The notes under the pieces were generated by a model. The model ran no database searches. It saw only the letters and a list, made by a program, of their open reading frames with translations, and was not told the origin of the DNA. DNA of 64,000 nt from Lineus longissimus (Eukaryota > Nemertea > Pilidiophora > Heteronemertea > Lineidae): the NCBI RefSeq assembly GCF_910592395.1, contig NC_088312.1, positions 20,715,292-20,779,291 of the forward strand, in the 5' to 3' direction. Numbering within the stretch: the first letter of the stretch is position 1; each line of letters starts with the position of its first letter. Shown piece by piece: positions 39,278 to 55,650 of this stretch. Made by a program: the position numbers and the translations under genes.

Positions 39278-41349
39278 GCCCAATCTACTGCGTCTGGAGT
39301 CTACTTAGCAGCTGCTCTGGCTGTGACACCACGATTCAATCCCCTTACACTCCAAGTCACACCAGCATATTGCGATCCGTCCTATAATGATCCAGCACGC
39401 TATCTACTGACCAAACACAGTTTCATCGTCATGCTCCCTGTCTTATCAGTCATCTTAATTTTGTCAGCAGCAATCGTATCGTTCGATTTTAATGACTCGG
39501 GTTGTAACCTGCGCGTGTCCGTACATAAACGGATAAGCTGGTCGGCAAAGTCACGAACCTGCCCCAGGAACCAATGATGTGGAAGAAAGGCCGCAGCTAA
39601 GCATAGAAATAAATCGCCGCTCTGCACTTTTATATATAGTCCGTTTGGGTGGGGATGAGGTGCATGGGAGTCGTCGCAATCTATTTAATCTGGCTGGTCA
39701 GTCTTCAACCGAATGTCGTCTATACTCACTTTCAGCGGTATTGACGCGCGTTGTCTGGAAGCTTAGCAATGTCAATACATTGAGGGTCAAGATGTCGTCA
39801 TATATGACCAGTTATGAAACTGAAACGAAATTTCAAGATGGCCGAGACCTGTATATGTGGCGGCCATTTTGAAACAAAACTTCCACCGTGCCTGAGTTCA
39901 GTTTTAATTTTAATGAAGGTCAGACTAATATTTTATCAAAAGTAACAAGTGCACAGGAGCCTCAAATAGAAATTTGTTTGATGCGAAAGATAGATAAATC
40001 ATACATTCCAGTAGTGGTGCTGATCAAATGCTGACTATTGACACAATTTTTGAGTGCCATTCAACCGCCGAGTCAAGAGAGTGAACAAAAATGAAATTGC
40101 ATGGCCGATTTATGAACAGCAAAATTGCGCGTCAAAACAAAGAAAAATCAATGGAAGCGTTTATTAGTCAGGGCCATTTTCTCGAAAGAAAGTTTTAATT
40201 GTTTGAAAAACTCATGTTTCTGACACGATAGAAGGAGCTTCAACTCACTGTGACATCACTGTGGCATCAACAAATTAAAATACATGTAAATAATATTTTT
40301 TTCAATAACAGGTACATCAAGGTTTGTTTTTCCGAGTGCCCTTCTCGTCCAATCAGAGGAGCCCGATTCGGTTGCCTCCATTCCGGTGTAGCACTCGAAA
40401 ATGTCCGCTAAGAGAAAGTGTCCGGCCGGTACCCTATTGCATTCTGACGTATTATGGTATGGTTCAATGGAGAAAACACCCCGAGATTCCGTTTTTCACT
40501 CCTATACATAGCAACCAATGTCCCTGCGTTCGAATACTTCTCAAATTTTTTTCTTGGGAGTCAAAAATCTCTCCCGGGACGGGAATTTGCAGTCAAAACT
40601 TAAATGAGCAGCAAACTGAGCGTTCCATTTCATAGGTTATAGCCAATCAAGCGGTGTTGTGAGTTCTCTTGAAGTCCAATCTCCAAGCCTCGTCATTGTT
40701 AACTGTAGCTTAGCGCTAGACTAGGGAACAAATGCTAGAGGTACTCTCATTGGGAGATTGTTTGAAGTCATCAATCACCAAGCGTCAACCTCGATTGGTT
40801 AAACGCGAAAGATCGCACTTCCGTAACATTCGATGCTATGGGATGATTTATCTTTTCGATGCACATTTACTAAATTGACGATTCAACTTCTTCTTTATAT
40901 GGTGTTGGTATCTATAGGTGAACCAACCGATAGAAGATAACATCCCCTGGTCTTTCCATAAGACCCATCTCCACATCAGCATTATCGCCGCCATTTGCAA
41001 TTTCACGCCAGATTATCCACGGCAATCGCATATAAATCGCGGCGATGTAAACGCTTCTGTTGGGATATGTACAGTCTAGATTTGTTCTTCCGAGACTGTT
41101 GCGCGGATCCCATCAAAATGCGCGTAAGCATTAAAGTATAAACCCATTCGAGTTTGACGGACCGTCAAATATTCAATAACCGATGCCATCATTGAATCAA
41201 CGGCGGTCTGCATGGTAGATGCGACGATGTGTTTCTATTAACGATGCCATGATGAAGATTCTCCCTCACGGAATCTTTGATGCCCATGGTAGAATTTTTG
41301 ATGATTAACCTCCTTCACAAAGTCTGCGATGGGAACTTTTCTGTTCTGC
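39278..41349. other. intergenic, no gene recognised
   Basis: Frames at 39323-39577 and 40324-40635 (plus) lack known motifs. A GTGTCC/TCCGCTAAGAG patch near 40405 resembles a fragment of the palindromic element family at 46735-46916. Confidence 0.4.
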
Positions 41350-41403
41350 CTGTGTAGTGAGACCTTTATGTTTATTTCTTTATGGTAAAGTGGTACTGTC
41401 AAC

Positions 41404-42423
41404 TTGCCAACTCCCTCTGGAAGGAAATGTCCATGATCAAGAGATCCAAATACATTCCGGCCATATATCTGAAACGTATGCCGATCACCATGGTTATCCT
41501 TATGATCTCTGCAACTGGTTTATCCAAAAAAAACACAACAGGGCGGAATTGTCATTCATGAGGTTAGAAGCAACCACCATCAAGTCTATAGAATATCACC
41601 CTGTGCAGATTGATACGGTCGACGCACTTCCTAAAGGACCACCGGAGTTAAAGAGCATAATTACTACATGTAATTAGTGAAACAGAAGACAAATAAGCAT
41701 ATGGAAAATCCACCTTGTCCTTTAATGTTTTATCAAAGAACTCTTATCTAATTGGGGGTGGACAGATATTCGGTGGTTTGCAGGGGAATGAGTACACTAA
41801 ATAGTCAGAAGTTTCTCAGATAAAAACCTGCGATGTAATACAAAGACCGGCGGTATTTGCGCCCTGGTTCCCGCCCACTCCATGGTCGAAATAAGCTCAT
41901 TACATTCCGGATATCTGGAGACTCATGTCCATCACCATGGATATCACACTATCCGTCCAGCTTCTCATTTTTAAAAAAAATAACGATAACAAGGCAGAAT
42001 TGCCGTGATTCAGGTGTTTTGGGGCAGCAAACGGTACCATAAACCATCTCTTACCGATTAATACTTTCAGCGCAATTCTCAATGTTTTATTAAGAAATCT
42101 TAACCCATAATATCGGTGCTTCATCTTCTTTCGGACCGTTTGTATTCCCAACTTGTATTATGTTGCCATTTGTTGTGACAGCAATTCCATCTAAGCGGTA
42201 GGAGGAATAATGCAGTGGAAACATTGCACCTATCCTCGAACAACATGCATAATTTCTTTGCAGTTTATGCGATTTTTAACTATGTGACACTGTGTATTCT
42301 GTACGGGATTCTGTAATCGTTATAAATATGATGTCTTCGTCCTCAGGGTGCGCCGGCGCTAATTCTTACGCTGGAATCATTGTCATACGAGTGCCTCGAT
42401 GACTTTCTTACTGAAGCTCATTT
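41404..42423 (+). pseudogene. decayed CUB-domain sequences (duplicated exon relic)
   Basis: At 41446-41580 the plus strand reads HSGHISETYADHHGYPYDLC, then NWFIQKKHNRAELSFMRLEA. This follows the CUB pattern (G.I.S..Y...YP..L.C.W.I......L.F..LE). About 450 bp downstream (near 41900-41970) a copy reads HSGYLETHVHHHGYHT before hitting a shift and stops. A third piece near 42347-42423, after a TCCTCAG acceptor-like site, reads LTLESLSYECLDDFLTEAH then a stop, like the later 'F.LE....C.YDYLEV' part of CUB. CUB domains are extracellular protein-binding modules. No intact multi-exon model could be built, so I treat it as a relic; a real exon of an unrecognised gene remains possible for the first piece. 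Confidence 0.42.
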
Positions 42424-42599
42424 TTAAAGTGGTTTCATCCTGGGCACCTGGTTATGAACTTGTCCTCATAAAACCAATTGAAACAACTGGCCAGAGTCCA
42501 ATGGTCTTTTACAACGATTTCTGCAACATCTGTGGATACACCTGCACACCTTTGATTGTTCTACAATCAAGAATCCAATTTCCTTTCTGAAACATTCCA

Positions 42600-43957
42600 A
42601 GCCAGCAAGACAGGCAAGCCATTGACAAACAGCATGTGTGGTATCAAATTATTCACCAAGCCCATTACATGTTCGATTAATAAACCTAGTGTCATCTGAC
42701 GCGACAGATCTGATGAGATCAGCGGCGCCAGGCGTCATCATCGCTGGCAATTAATCAAAGAAAACCCCCCCCAAGAGGACTACTTCCATCAAAAGACACC
42801 TCTCTTATAAAGACACCAAATCTAATGATCAGATGATAAGACTGTTGTGCTGGAATGTCAACACTTATATTACAAGGAAAGCCAGCAAAATACATTTCAA
42901 AATATCTTTCAAGTGCTTTTGAGGTTTACCCTTGGAGTACATTTGAGATTATCTATAGTGTGAATGGTAATCTGAAGGGTACCCATCAGTTTACCTTAGA
43001 CTTATTTTCAGCAAAATACCTTTGACCAAAACCTTCGACACTAACCCTTCAAAAGCCATTGAGATTACCTTTTCCAACAAAGAAGCGTAACCTGAAGGGA
43101 TGACATGACTGATGCCAAGAATTGCAAAGCATAAAATTCTTACCTTGTTGGCGAGTGGTACATCTGCAGATTCATGATGAATCAAAAAATAAGATAAACA
43201 CCTTCGAGGAATTAGAAAGCAACATCAAAGAAAATTGCTTTCAATCTCAGAAACTCATTAGATTTGACGGCTTTCGGGCAATTATTAGGGAAGAAGACGA
43301 AGCCATTAATTCCATATACATATATGGTTTTATTCAAAGAAGACAAGGCAAAATTATATTGGATTGATTTTTAAGAGTCTTTTGCATAAGGAGCTAATTT
43401 GATTTGGTACTTTCGTCATTAGCTAGACCCCGAGGTGAAATAGAAGTTATAACAGAGCTGGAGAAAACAGAGCCGAGTAGATGCAATCTCCAGACAGAGG
43501 TATGACGTCACTTGTTATTGCTGGAGATTGAGATGGTCACACCATGTGCAGACCTCTGCTGATAATCCTGTAGAATGTCCAGAAATCCTGGACTTCTCAA
43601 TAGCACAATGCTGTTGCCAATCAGCGACAGGGGTTGCTGCCTATAAAGTAACAAATAGCAAATGCAACGGAGGTGCCGGAGGTCGCGAGTTGTAAATTTA
43701 AGGTGCTGCCACCTAGTGTAAAGCTGATGAACTGAAAAGACAGCGGTTGTAAATTACAGGTGCTGCCGCTTAGTATTGAGTTGATCAACTGAAAAGTATG
43801 TCCCATTGGAGCTGACATAAGTTTGTCACATGGACTGTGCTCACAAAGTTGAAAGATGATTTAAAACATTTCAATTGGACATACAAGGAAAACTATTGGA
43901 GTCACAGGCGTTCAAAAATGATTTTTCTTAACCAAAGTGGACAACATAAACAACATA
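42600..43957. other. 3' flank of AFG2A, repeats only
   Basis: Region downstream of the AFG2A stop. Contains the 57-bp duplication described separately, a TGACGTCA (CRE) octamer near 43504, and short direct and inverted repeats of GTAATCTGAAGGG / GTAACCTGAAGGG between 42900 and 43100. A possible AATAAA for AFG2A (minus) lies at 43329-43334, about 0.6 kb past the stop. Confidence 0.4.
43689..43798 (+). repeat. 57-bp tandem duplication
   Basis: GTTGTAAATT..AGGTGCTGCC.C.TAGT...GA.CAACTGAAAAG-type sequence occurs twice, starting near 43689 and 43746, with about 80% identity by eye. Confidence 0.75.
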
Positions 43958-50042
<6,085 letters not shown>

Positions 50043-50312
50043 GACTATTTCTTTACAAGTCGTCAACAAACTAGTAAAAGATAAGAAAATGTTGAAAAAA
50101 ATGAAAAATCACGTTTTCGTGGTCGCAGCCATGTTGCCAACCTCGTAGGCCTGAAATTTAATGCACTGAAGTGTTGTATGAATGTGTATGAGTCATCTAC
50201 GTGGAAACGAGGCTCCCACCGAGGGTACTCCTTTCGTGTTTCTGACAGCACTGCATCAAAGAATTTCTAGAACAGGACATGCAGGAACATTCAATTTTTT
50301 GAAATCAGCATC
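50043..50312. promoter_or_regulatory. putative bidirectional promoter, AFG2A / CHORDC1
   Basis: Only 270 bp separates the two divergent start codons, so both 5'UTRs and the core promoter must fit here unless an untranslated first exon exists. A GCAGCCATGTTGCC sequence near 50127 fits the YY1 core (CCATnTTG), common in TATA-less housekeeping promoters. No TATA box seen. Confidence 0.6.
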
Positions 50313-50382
50313 ATGAGTGGGTTATTGAAGTGTTACAACAAAGGTTGTGGGTCAGATTTTGATCCCAAAGAAAACACAGATG
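50313..50382 (+). CDS. CHORDC1: CHORDC1 exon 1
   Basis: 70 nt; ATG in GCATCATGA, encoding [18 protein letters not shown]; donor GATG|GTAATG, phase 1. Confidence 0.95.
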
Positions 50383-53300
50383 GTAATGAAGTTATTCAGT
50401 CTAATGGCTTCCATATATTTCGGTTTCTTTCATTTCAAAATTTCTCTCAGTAGGCTGATTTCAATTTGAATTTCAGCTTTGCTGGGCTAAATGTGATATG
50501 GGCTATTCCACTTTAAAGAGTCAGTAATCTAGTCACCACACAGTCTTTTGTTAGTGGCTGGTTCGTTGTAGCTCTGAACGGCTTCATCCGACTTGTAACA
50601 TGGCTGAAGGAAACCACCAACTAACTACGGACTGGACAGTTTAACACTTGTGCTCAGTCATCTCAGACCTACTTTTGCACTGGACCTATTATCAAAAGAT
50701 GAACCAGGGCCCAAACAAAACAAAATGTGCACACTTGGAATCCATCAGACGGGCGAAGCCAACTTCAGACAATGACGAGACCGGTCAGCACCCAAACAAA
50801 GTTCTTCGAAATCGTCCATGGTCCATTGGCCTATTTGAATAACAAAAAGTCGTGATTTTCATTCTAAATATGTAAGCGATCAAATGAATTCATCGTGCTT
50901 TTCAGACTCCTGCCAATATCATCCTGGAGTTCCTGAATTCCATGATGCTTACAAAAGCTGGACATGCTGTAAAAAGCGATCTACAGATTTCACAGAGTTC
51001 CTGAACTTCCCTGTAAGTATGGCGCACTATTAAGTACCTGTCAGAAACCATGACAAACTTCATGAAGAACTTCTGCTAAGCTTCATTTGTTTTAACACAC
51101 TCTGGAGATGACACATGGCAGTATGACATTTGTAAATAAATAGGGTGCCAATATAGCTTCTTTCTACTGTTCTAGAAGTCAGAACTTGCTGAAGTAATTT
51201 AAAGCAAAGTTTGAAGATATTGGAAACAAAGTATTACTGAGAGATGAAACGTCTGTGATATCCTTTCACAATTGCATTGGTGAGGACTTTTGAAGACAAC
51301 TAATAGAATAATTTAGATTCAACATTGTCATGTATCTTAATATTTCCTTTTTCAGGGCAACATTATGCTTTCAAACTTATGAAATGTGATCTTCGTTCTT
51401 GCTTTAATAGGGGTGTACTCGAGGTTCTCATAATAACGTCAAACCACCAGAACCACAGAAGCAAAAGCCAGATCCTGCCTTGGCAGATGAGGTAGGAATA
51501 AAATTTGATGGGTTGATGGAACCAGCAGAGACGAACAGTTTCATTGCAGCCAATCTTCCTTCCTGTGGAGATGCCAGCTTTCTGAGGGAGCAAGTTATGC
51601 AAGCAGCAGTATGACACAGAGATCAAAATAAGATGTTCTCGCTTTGTGTTTCAAAAAGAGGATTTCTGCTGGAAATATTCTAATTGTAGAGAACCTCTAT
51701 CAAATTCTGACTGGATAAAAGGCTGTCTGCTTATATGTTGCTTGGAATTGGAATAAATGTTATGTTTGATTTTGAATAAATTTCTTTTTAGGTTATCACA
51801 GTTGAGTCACGAAAGCCCAAAAAGCCGGAGCCCCGTCCACCACAAGATGAGCCGATGATCAAACTGGAGCCTAATGTATCCAAATCAGCTATTCAGGCAT
51901 TAGAGAAGAAGCTAAAACAAATAGGACTTGTTGATAAAAGTGAAGGAGGTAATTATTCATTGTCTTTGTGTTCAAAAGTAAGTTACTTTGAATGCATAAA
52001 TTTCACTAAATTTGTTGCCTTGTCATTTCTTCTTCGAGACCTTTTGTGTGATACTACTAACCACCAACATTTGTTCTGAACTTAATTCATCATGGGCCAA
52101 GGGAAAGGTTTTCATGAGACTGAAAGGACCTCAGAATTTCAAGTATTCTATCTTACCATACATGAGCAGGTTGTCCTTTTTATTGTGTCTTAGGTATGAC
52201 TTATGTTCTTTTGTTTCAGATTCATTAGTTGTCACTGTGGGAACAACTTGTAAAAATGGAGGCTGCAAAGCGGTAGGTATTGGTGGGCAAGTTAAGGAGG
52301 AGTATTTTGTGAAGGTGCCGGGCCAGCATGAATGAAGTTAATAGTGTTCCTGAATAGAAGCTGGGCTGGCGCTAGTGAAGATTATAGTGTTCCTGAATAG
52401 AAGCTGGGGTGGCATTGGTAAAGATTATAGTGTTCCTGAATAGAAGCTGGGCTGGCACAAGTGAAGATTATAGTGTTCCTGAATAGAAGCTGGGGTGGCA
52501 TTGGTAAAGATTATAGTGTTCCTGAATAGAAGCTGGGGTGGCATTGGTAAAGATTATAGTGTTCCTGAATAGATGCTGGGCCGGCACTAGTGAAGTTTAA
52601 AGAGTTCCTGTAAGACTTCGTTTTATCTGGACAGTATGTTTGAAGTATTGACAATAACTTTTGTTGCGATATGTGACATTATTGCATGTTCTTTCATGGT
52701 ATAAGAAAAAGTTCGAATTTATCATGTGTGATTTTTTTCTCTCCAGACATATGAAAATGAAAAGAGCGATACTGAAGTGTGTGTCCACCATCCTGGCTCA
52801 CCAATATTTCATGAAGGGTAAGTTTTACTAGTGAACGGATGTTTTTATGGCCATGAAAAGAAATTGAGAGGTTGGTTGAGGCAAATGTCTTGGCACCAAA
52901 AAAAATGAGGAAAGAGCAAAAAGTCCATAGTGACGATGAGTCGTGCACCACTTTGAGACCGTTTCATCATGTTCGCTGTGATACCGACTGAGGCGCGGGA
53001 AATAAAGGGATGTTTTATTGAGCAGGCGATGTTGCCTTTAAGTGCATTTTGCAACCAACATGACGACTTACTTTTTTTCAGGCTAAAATACTGGTCTTGT
53101 TGTACAAAAAGGACAACAGACTTTGAAGAATGGCAGAAGCAGGTTGGCTGTAAAAAAGGCAAACATGTTTGGATCAAAAGGATCGTAAGTATCAATATTT
53201 CATCCTCATATTTCAGCCTGTGATTTTGAGTGCCTCTTAAAGGAGCCTCATAGCCTTGTAGTTAACACTGCTGGCTGACACGCAAAAGGGCCCAGGTTGG

Positions 53301-54352
53301 ATCTCGGGGAGAACCCAGGATTGTATTTCTGGATGAACAGGTGTGGCTGTCGAGGAATAAAATACCTGGCTCTTCACAGTCCTTCGAATGAGACATAAAA
53401 CCAAGGTTCCTTATACCTGGTGTCTATGCCAGGGGAGGTTAAAGACCCAACAAAATATTTCCAATGTGACAGGTTCTGGAAACATGAAATAATTATTGCT
53501 ATCTTGTCTTTTTCAGGATGAATCTACGAAGAAAGTCCAAAGCTGCCGCTTCGACTTTTACCAGACCGGTACCGAGGTGTGCATATCATTTTACGCCAAG
53601 ACGCCAGTCGCGGAAAAATGCAGCGTCGAGCTTAATCGAGTCTCCCTGAAAGTTTATTTGACATTTGACGCAGGCACGACTATATTTGAGAAAATATTCA
53701 TACTCAGCGGGGTAAGTCCTGAGTGTCACAAATGTTCTATTTCTCAGGTCAGGAAAAGAGAAACCTTGTGTAAAGTTTGTATCAAAAAAAGCAGACCCGG
53801 AAATTAATTACTAGTTTTTACACTTCATCTAGGCTAATATAATCTATTGGCATGTGTACTGTACTGTACTATACTGTGCCCTGTATTCCAAATCTCATCT
53901 CAAATTCAGTCCAAGTTCAAATATGAAGAAATTGACATTTTTAAAGGGTTTTTAAGTTTGTTCAAAATTTAGAAAATTGAAGTTTAATTTGGAGATTTTC
54001 AATTGTGTAAACACGTATTGAATAAATTTCAACCATGCCATTGAGTGGACTGGTGTACATAAACTATAAATGTCAGGTTTTAGCAAGTTAGCGTGCATAA
54101 TGATTGCACTGTGATAGTGCTCATATTCTGTTTACCTGAGCATAATGAAAATACAGTGAGAGTACTGAGACATGAATATTGTGGGCCTTTGACACCAATC
54201 AAAGTCATTTAACTTCAAATGTATCCATTCCTGCTCAATTTCAGGTCATCGATCCAGCAAGAAGTAAGTTAAGCCTAATGGGGACCAAAGTCGAGATAAG
54301 CTTACGGAAGTTGGGACCAGAAAAATGGCCGAGTCTAGAACTGTCAGCATAG
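50313..54352 (+). CDS. CHORDC1: CHORD-containing protein 1 (Morgana), complete (9 exons)
   Basis: HSP90 co-chaperone with zinc-binding CHORD domains, related to plant RAR1; in animals it also restrains ROCK and centrosome duplication. Exons: 50313-50382, 50906-51012, 51411-51491, 51792-51948, 52220-52272, 52747-52817, 53082-53184, 53517-53711, 54245-54352; all junctions keep frame, giving 314 aa (human about 332). CHORD I ligands: C7, C12, C26, H29, C44, C45, C61, H66. CHORD II: C149, C154, C168, H171, C186, C187, C203, H208. Each has the WxCC..R.TDF signature. A CS (p23-like) domain fills residues ~222-308 ([19 protein letters not shown] ... [14 protein letters not shown]). Exon 3 has an alternative donor adding 39 codons. 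The gene is head-to-head with AFG2A; a 43-bp minisatellite lies in intron 5 and a SINE in intron 7. Confidence 0.96.
50906..51012 (+). CDS. CHORDC1: CHORDC1 exon 2 (CHORD I core)
   Basis: 107 nt; acceptor CTTTTCAG, donor TTCCCT|GTAAGT. Encodes [20 protein letters not shown] and CKKRSTDF. Confidence 0.97.
51411..51491 (+). CDS. CHORDC1: CHORDC1 exon 3 (end of CHORD I; alternative donor)
   Basis: 81 nt; acceptor GCTTTAATAG, donor GATGAG|GTAGGA, phase 0. Encodes [16 protein letters not shown]. The frame stays open to 51608, where GCAGCA|GTATGA could be a second phase-0 donor adding 39 codons that end REQVMQAA. The short form fits the family's linker length better. Confidence 0.85.
51792..51948 (+). 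CDS. CHORDC1: CHORDC1 exon 4 (linker between CHORDs)
   Basis: 157 nt; acceptor CTTTTTAG, donor GAAGGAG|GTAATT, phase 1 out. Encodes the Pro/Lys-rich linker and [20 protein letters not shown] with a predicted helix. Confidence 0.94.
52220..52272 (+). CDS. CHORDC1: CHORDC1 exon 5 (CHORD II first cysteines)
   Basis: 53 nt; acceptor TTGTTTCAG, donor AAAGCG|GTAGGT. Encodes [13 protein letters not shown]. Confidence 0.96.
52341..52615 (+). repeat. 43-bp minisatellite, about six copies (CHORDC1 intron 5)
   Basis: Unit ATAGTGTTCCTGAATAGAAG followed by CTGGGnTGGCnnnnGTnAAGATT. Starts at 52341 and 52384 and every 43 bp after that, ending in degenerate copies at about 52570-52615. Two subtypes (GGGCTGGCAC.AGTG and GGGGTGGCATTGGTA) alternate, suggesting expansion in blocks. 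Confidence 0.92.
52747..52817 (+). CDS. CHORDC1: CHORDC1 exon 6 (CHORD II)
   Basis: 71 nt; acceptor TCTCTCCAG, donor GAAGG|GTAAGT, phase 2 out. Encodes [17 protein letters not shown]. Confidence 0.96.
53082..53184 (+). CDS. CHORDC1: CHORDC1 exon 7 (CHORD II end)
   Basis: 103 nt; acceptor TTTTTTTCAG, donor AGGATC|GTAAGT. Encodes [17 protein letters not shown] and [12 protein letters not shown]. Confidence 0.97.
53243..53450 (+). mobile_element. tRNA-derived SINE, copy 2 (CHORDC1 intron 7)
   Basis: GAGCCTCATAGCCTTGTAGT...CAGGTTGGATCTCGG...GAGAACCCAGGATTGTATTT matches copy 1 at 45407 through 'TTTCTGGATGAAC', then extends into a longer body (GTGTGGCTGTCGAGG...GGTTAAAGACCC). The B-box has decayed (GGTTGGATCTC). 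It is the more complete of the two copies. Confidence 0.7.
53517..53711 (+). CDS. CHORDC1: CHORDC1 exon 8 (CS domain)
   Basis: 195 nt, phase 0; acceptor TCTTTTTCAG, donor AGCGGG|GTAAGT. Encodes [20 protein letters not shown] and the following beta strands of the CS fold. More CpG-rich than the neighbouring introns. Confidence 0.96.
54245..54352 (+). CDS. CHORDC1: CHORDC1 exon 9 (CS end, stop)
   Basis: 108 nt including TAG; acceptor CAATTTCAG. Encodes [20 protein letters not shown] and [16 protein letters not shown]. Confidence 0.96.
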   Translation, partial: VIDPARSKLSLMGTKVEISLRKLGPEKWPSLELSA

Positions 54353-55200
54353 GATATTACACTTCGTTTCTCAAATAACTTATGATGTTACAGACTATCA
54401 CCCTTCCTACCCCTCGTGTATTTACCATTATGTACCAGAATTTCTGGAAAATGTGTCATTCTGGAGTTGAATACAACATAAATATAATGTTTCTGGCTTA
54501 CAGTATTAGTTTCAAGTGACAAAGTGATAACAATATTGTTCTGCATTGCCTTTCTTTACTTATTAAGTGTGCACAACCTTCTGTTCTGAATGACTGCCGT
54601 TCATAAGTCGCGACCAATACTAGACATCGTACCATTATCCTCAATTGAAAAAACATGAAAAGACATAAATTTCGGCCAATTCCTCTTGGTTACCAATAGT
54701 TGGTAGGATTCTGCATGGTGTTTTTGTGTGCCCCTTCACAGTGCTTGTAACCCTAATCATTAGTGTCATCCATCTAATAAATATTCGAGTCATATGTAAA
54801 ATGTGTTGTCCTCCTAGTTATTCTCACAATGAGGAACCTGCAGAACTAAAATCCAGATGACAGCACCAGTACTAAAAGGTACACTTCCAGTGCATTTTCC
54901 ATTAGAATTAAGTTTTGTTGATTTTCTCCCTAAAACTCATCAAAATAAAATCAAGGACCAATACAACCAAATTTTTGGTGCTATTTCCCCATGTAGAGTA
55001 ATTAAGGGATGAAATATTCAATAATCATTGACCCGGGGAAAAGGCTTTCTCGTTACAACCATGGTCCACTTGCCTGCAGGGCCCCCTATTGGCAGGTTTT
55101 TGTTGTGCAGGTTCCTCATCACTGGAAACCAAAGAAACTCCTGCCATGATCACTCAACAAAGTGATACACTTTAAAACGACAGCGCTGTTTTTACTTTAG
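54353..55200 (+). other. CHORDC1 3'UTR and flank
   Basis: No other gene. AATAAA polyadenylation signal at 54776-54781, about 425 bp past the stop; a further AAATAAA lies near 54944. Confidence 0.55.
54776..54781 (+). promoter_or_regulatory. poly(A) signal candidate for CHORDC1
   Basis: AATAAA in CTAATAAATATTCG, the first canonical hexamer after the CHORDC1 stop. Confidence 0.5.
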
Positions 55201-55211
55201 AATTGGACATT

Positions 55212-55650
55212 GGTTGTGACAATGTCCAAATCATTATTATACTTGGTTGTGACAATGTCCAAATCATTATTATACTTGGTTGTGACAGTGGCTCAATCAT
55301 TACTATAGTTGGTTATGACAGTCATTATGGTGGCTGGTTGTTCCAATGTCTCCATCACTATTGAGGTTGTTTGTGACAACGTGTCAATCATTCTTGTGGC
55401 TGGTTGTCACAGGGGCTTAGTCATTACTGGAGTTGGTTATGATGGTGTCTCAGTCATTGGGTGATATGAATAAAGACTAGCAAATGCTTTTATCTAAATC
55501 TCCATGTACATTTACACTAGGCCTTCCTGTACAAAACCGGAGTAAAAGCATTTGCTAGTATTTATTCATATCACCCAATATTGTGGTTAATGCCTCAATC
55601 GTTATTGAGGTTGGTTGTGACAATGTCTCAATCATTATCATGGCTTGTTG
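55212..55650 (+). repeat. degenerate 33-bp tandem array GGTTGTGACAATGTC
   Basis: Starts with two perfect 33-bp units at 55212 and 55245 (GGTTGTGACAATGTCCAAAT + CATTATTATACTT), then decays through TGGTTGTGACAGTGGCTCAA-type copies. The array is interrupted at 55457-55578 by an inverted-repeat element and resumes with GGTTGTGACAATGTCTCAAT to about 55650. Confidence 0.85.
55457..55578. mobile_element. 122-bp MITE with 36-bp inverted termini, nested in the tandem array
   Basis: Left terminus starts TTGGGTGATATGAATAAA and runs through CTAGCAAATGCTTTTA; the right terminus is its reverse complement over 36 bp with a single mismatch (position 19). The centre is about 50 bp. High terminal identity implies a recent insertion. 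No coding capacity; no clear target duplication. Confidence 0.85.

Noticed and set aside
50043-50069. Upstream extension of AFG2A from a TTG
   Set aside because: Non-AUG start unlikely; the ATG at 50042 gives a sensible N-terminus and the upstream bases belong to the divergent promoter.
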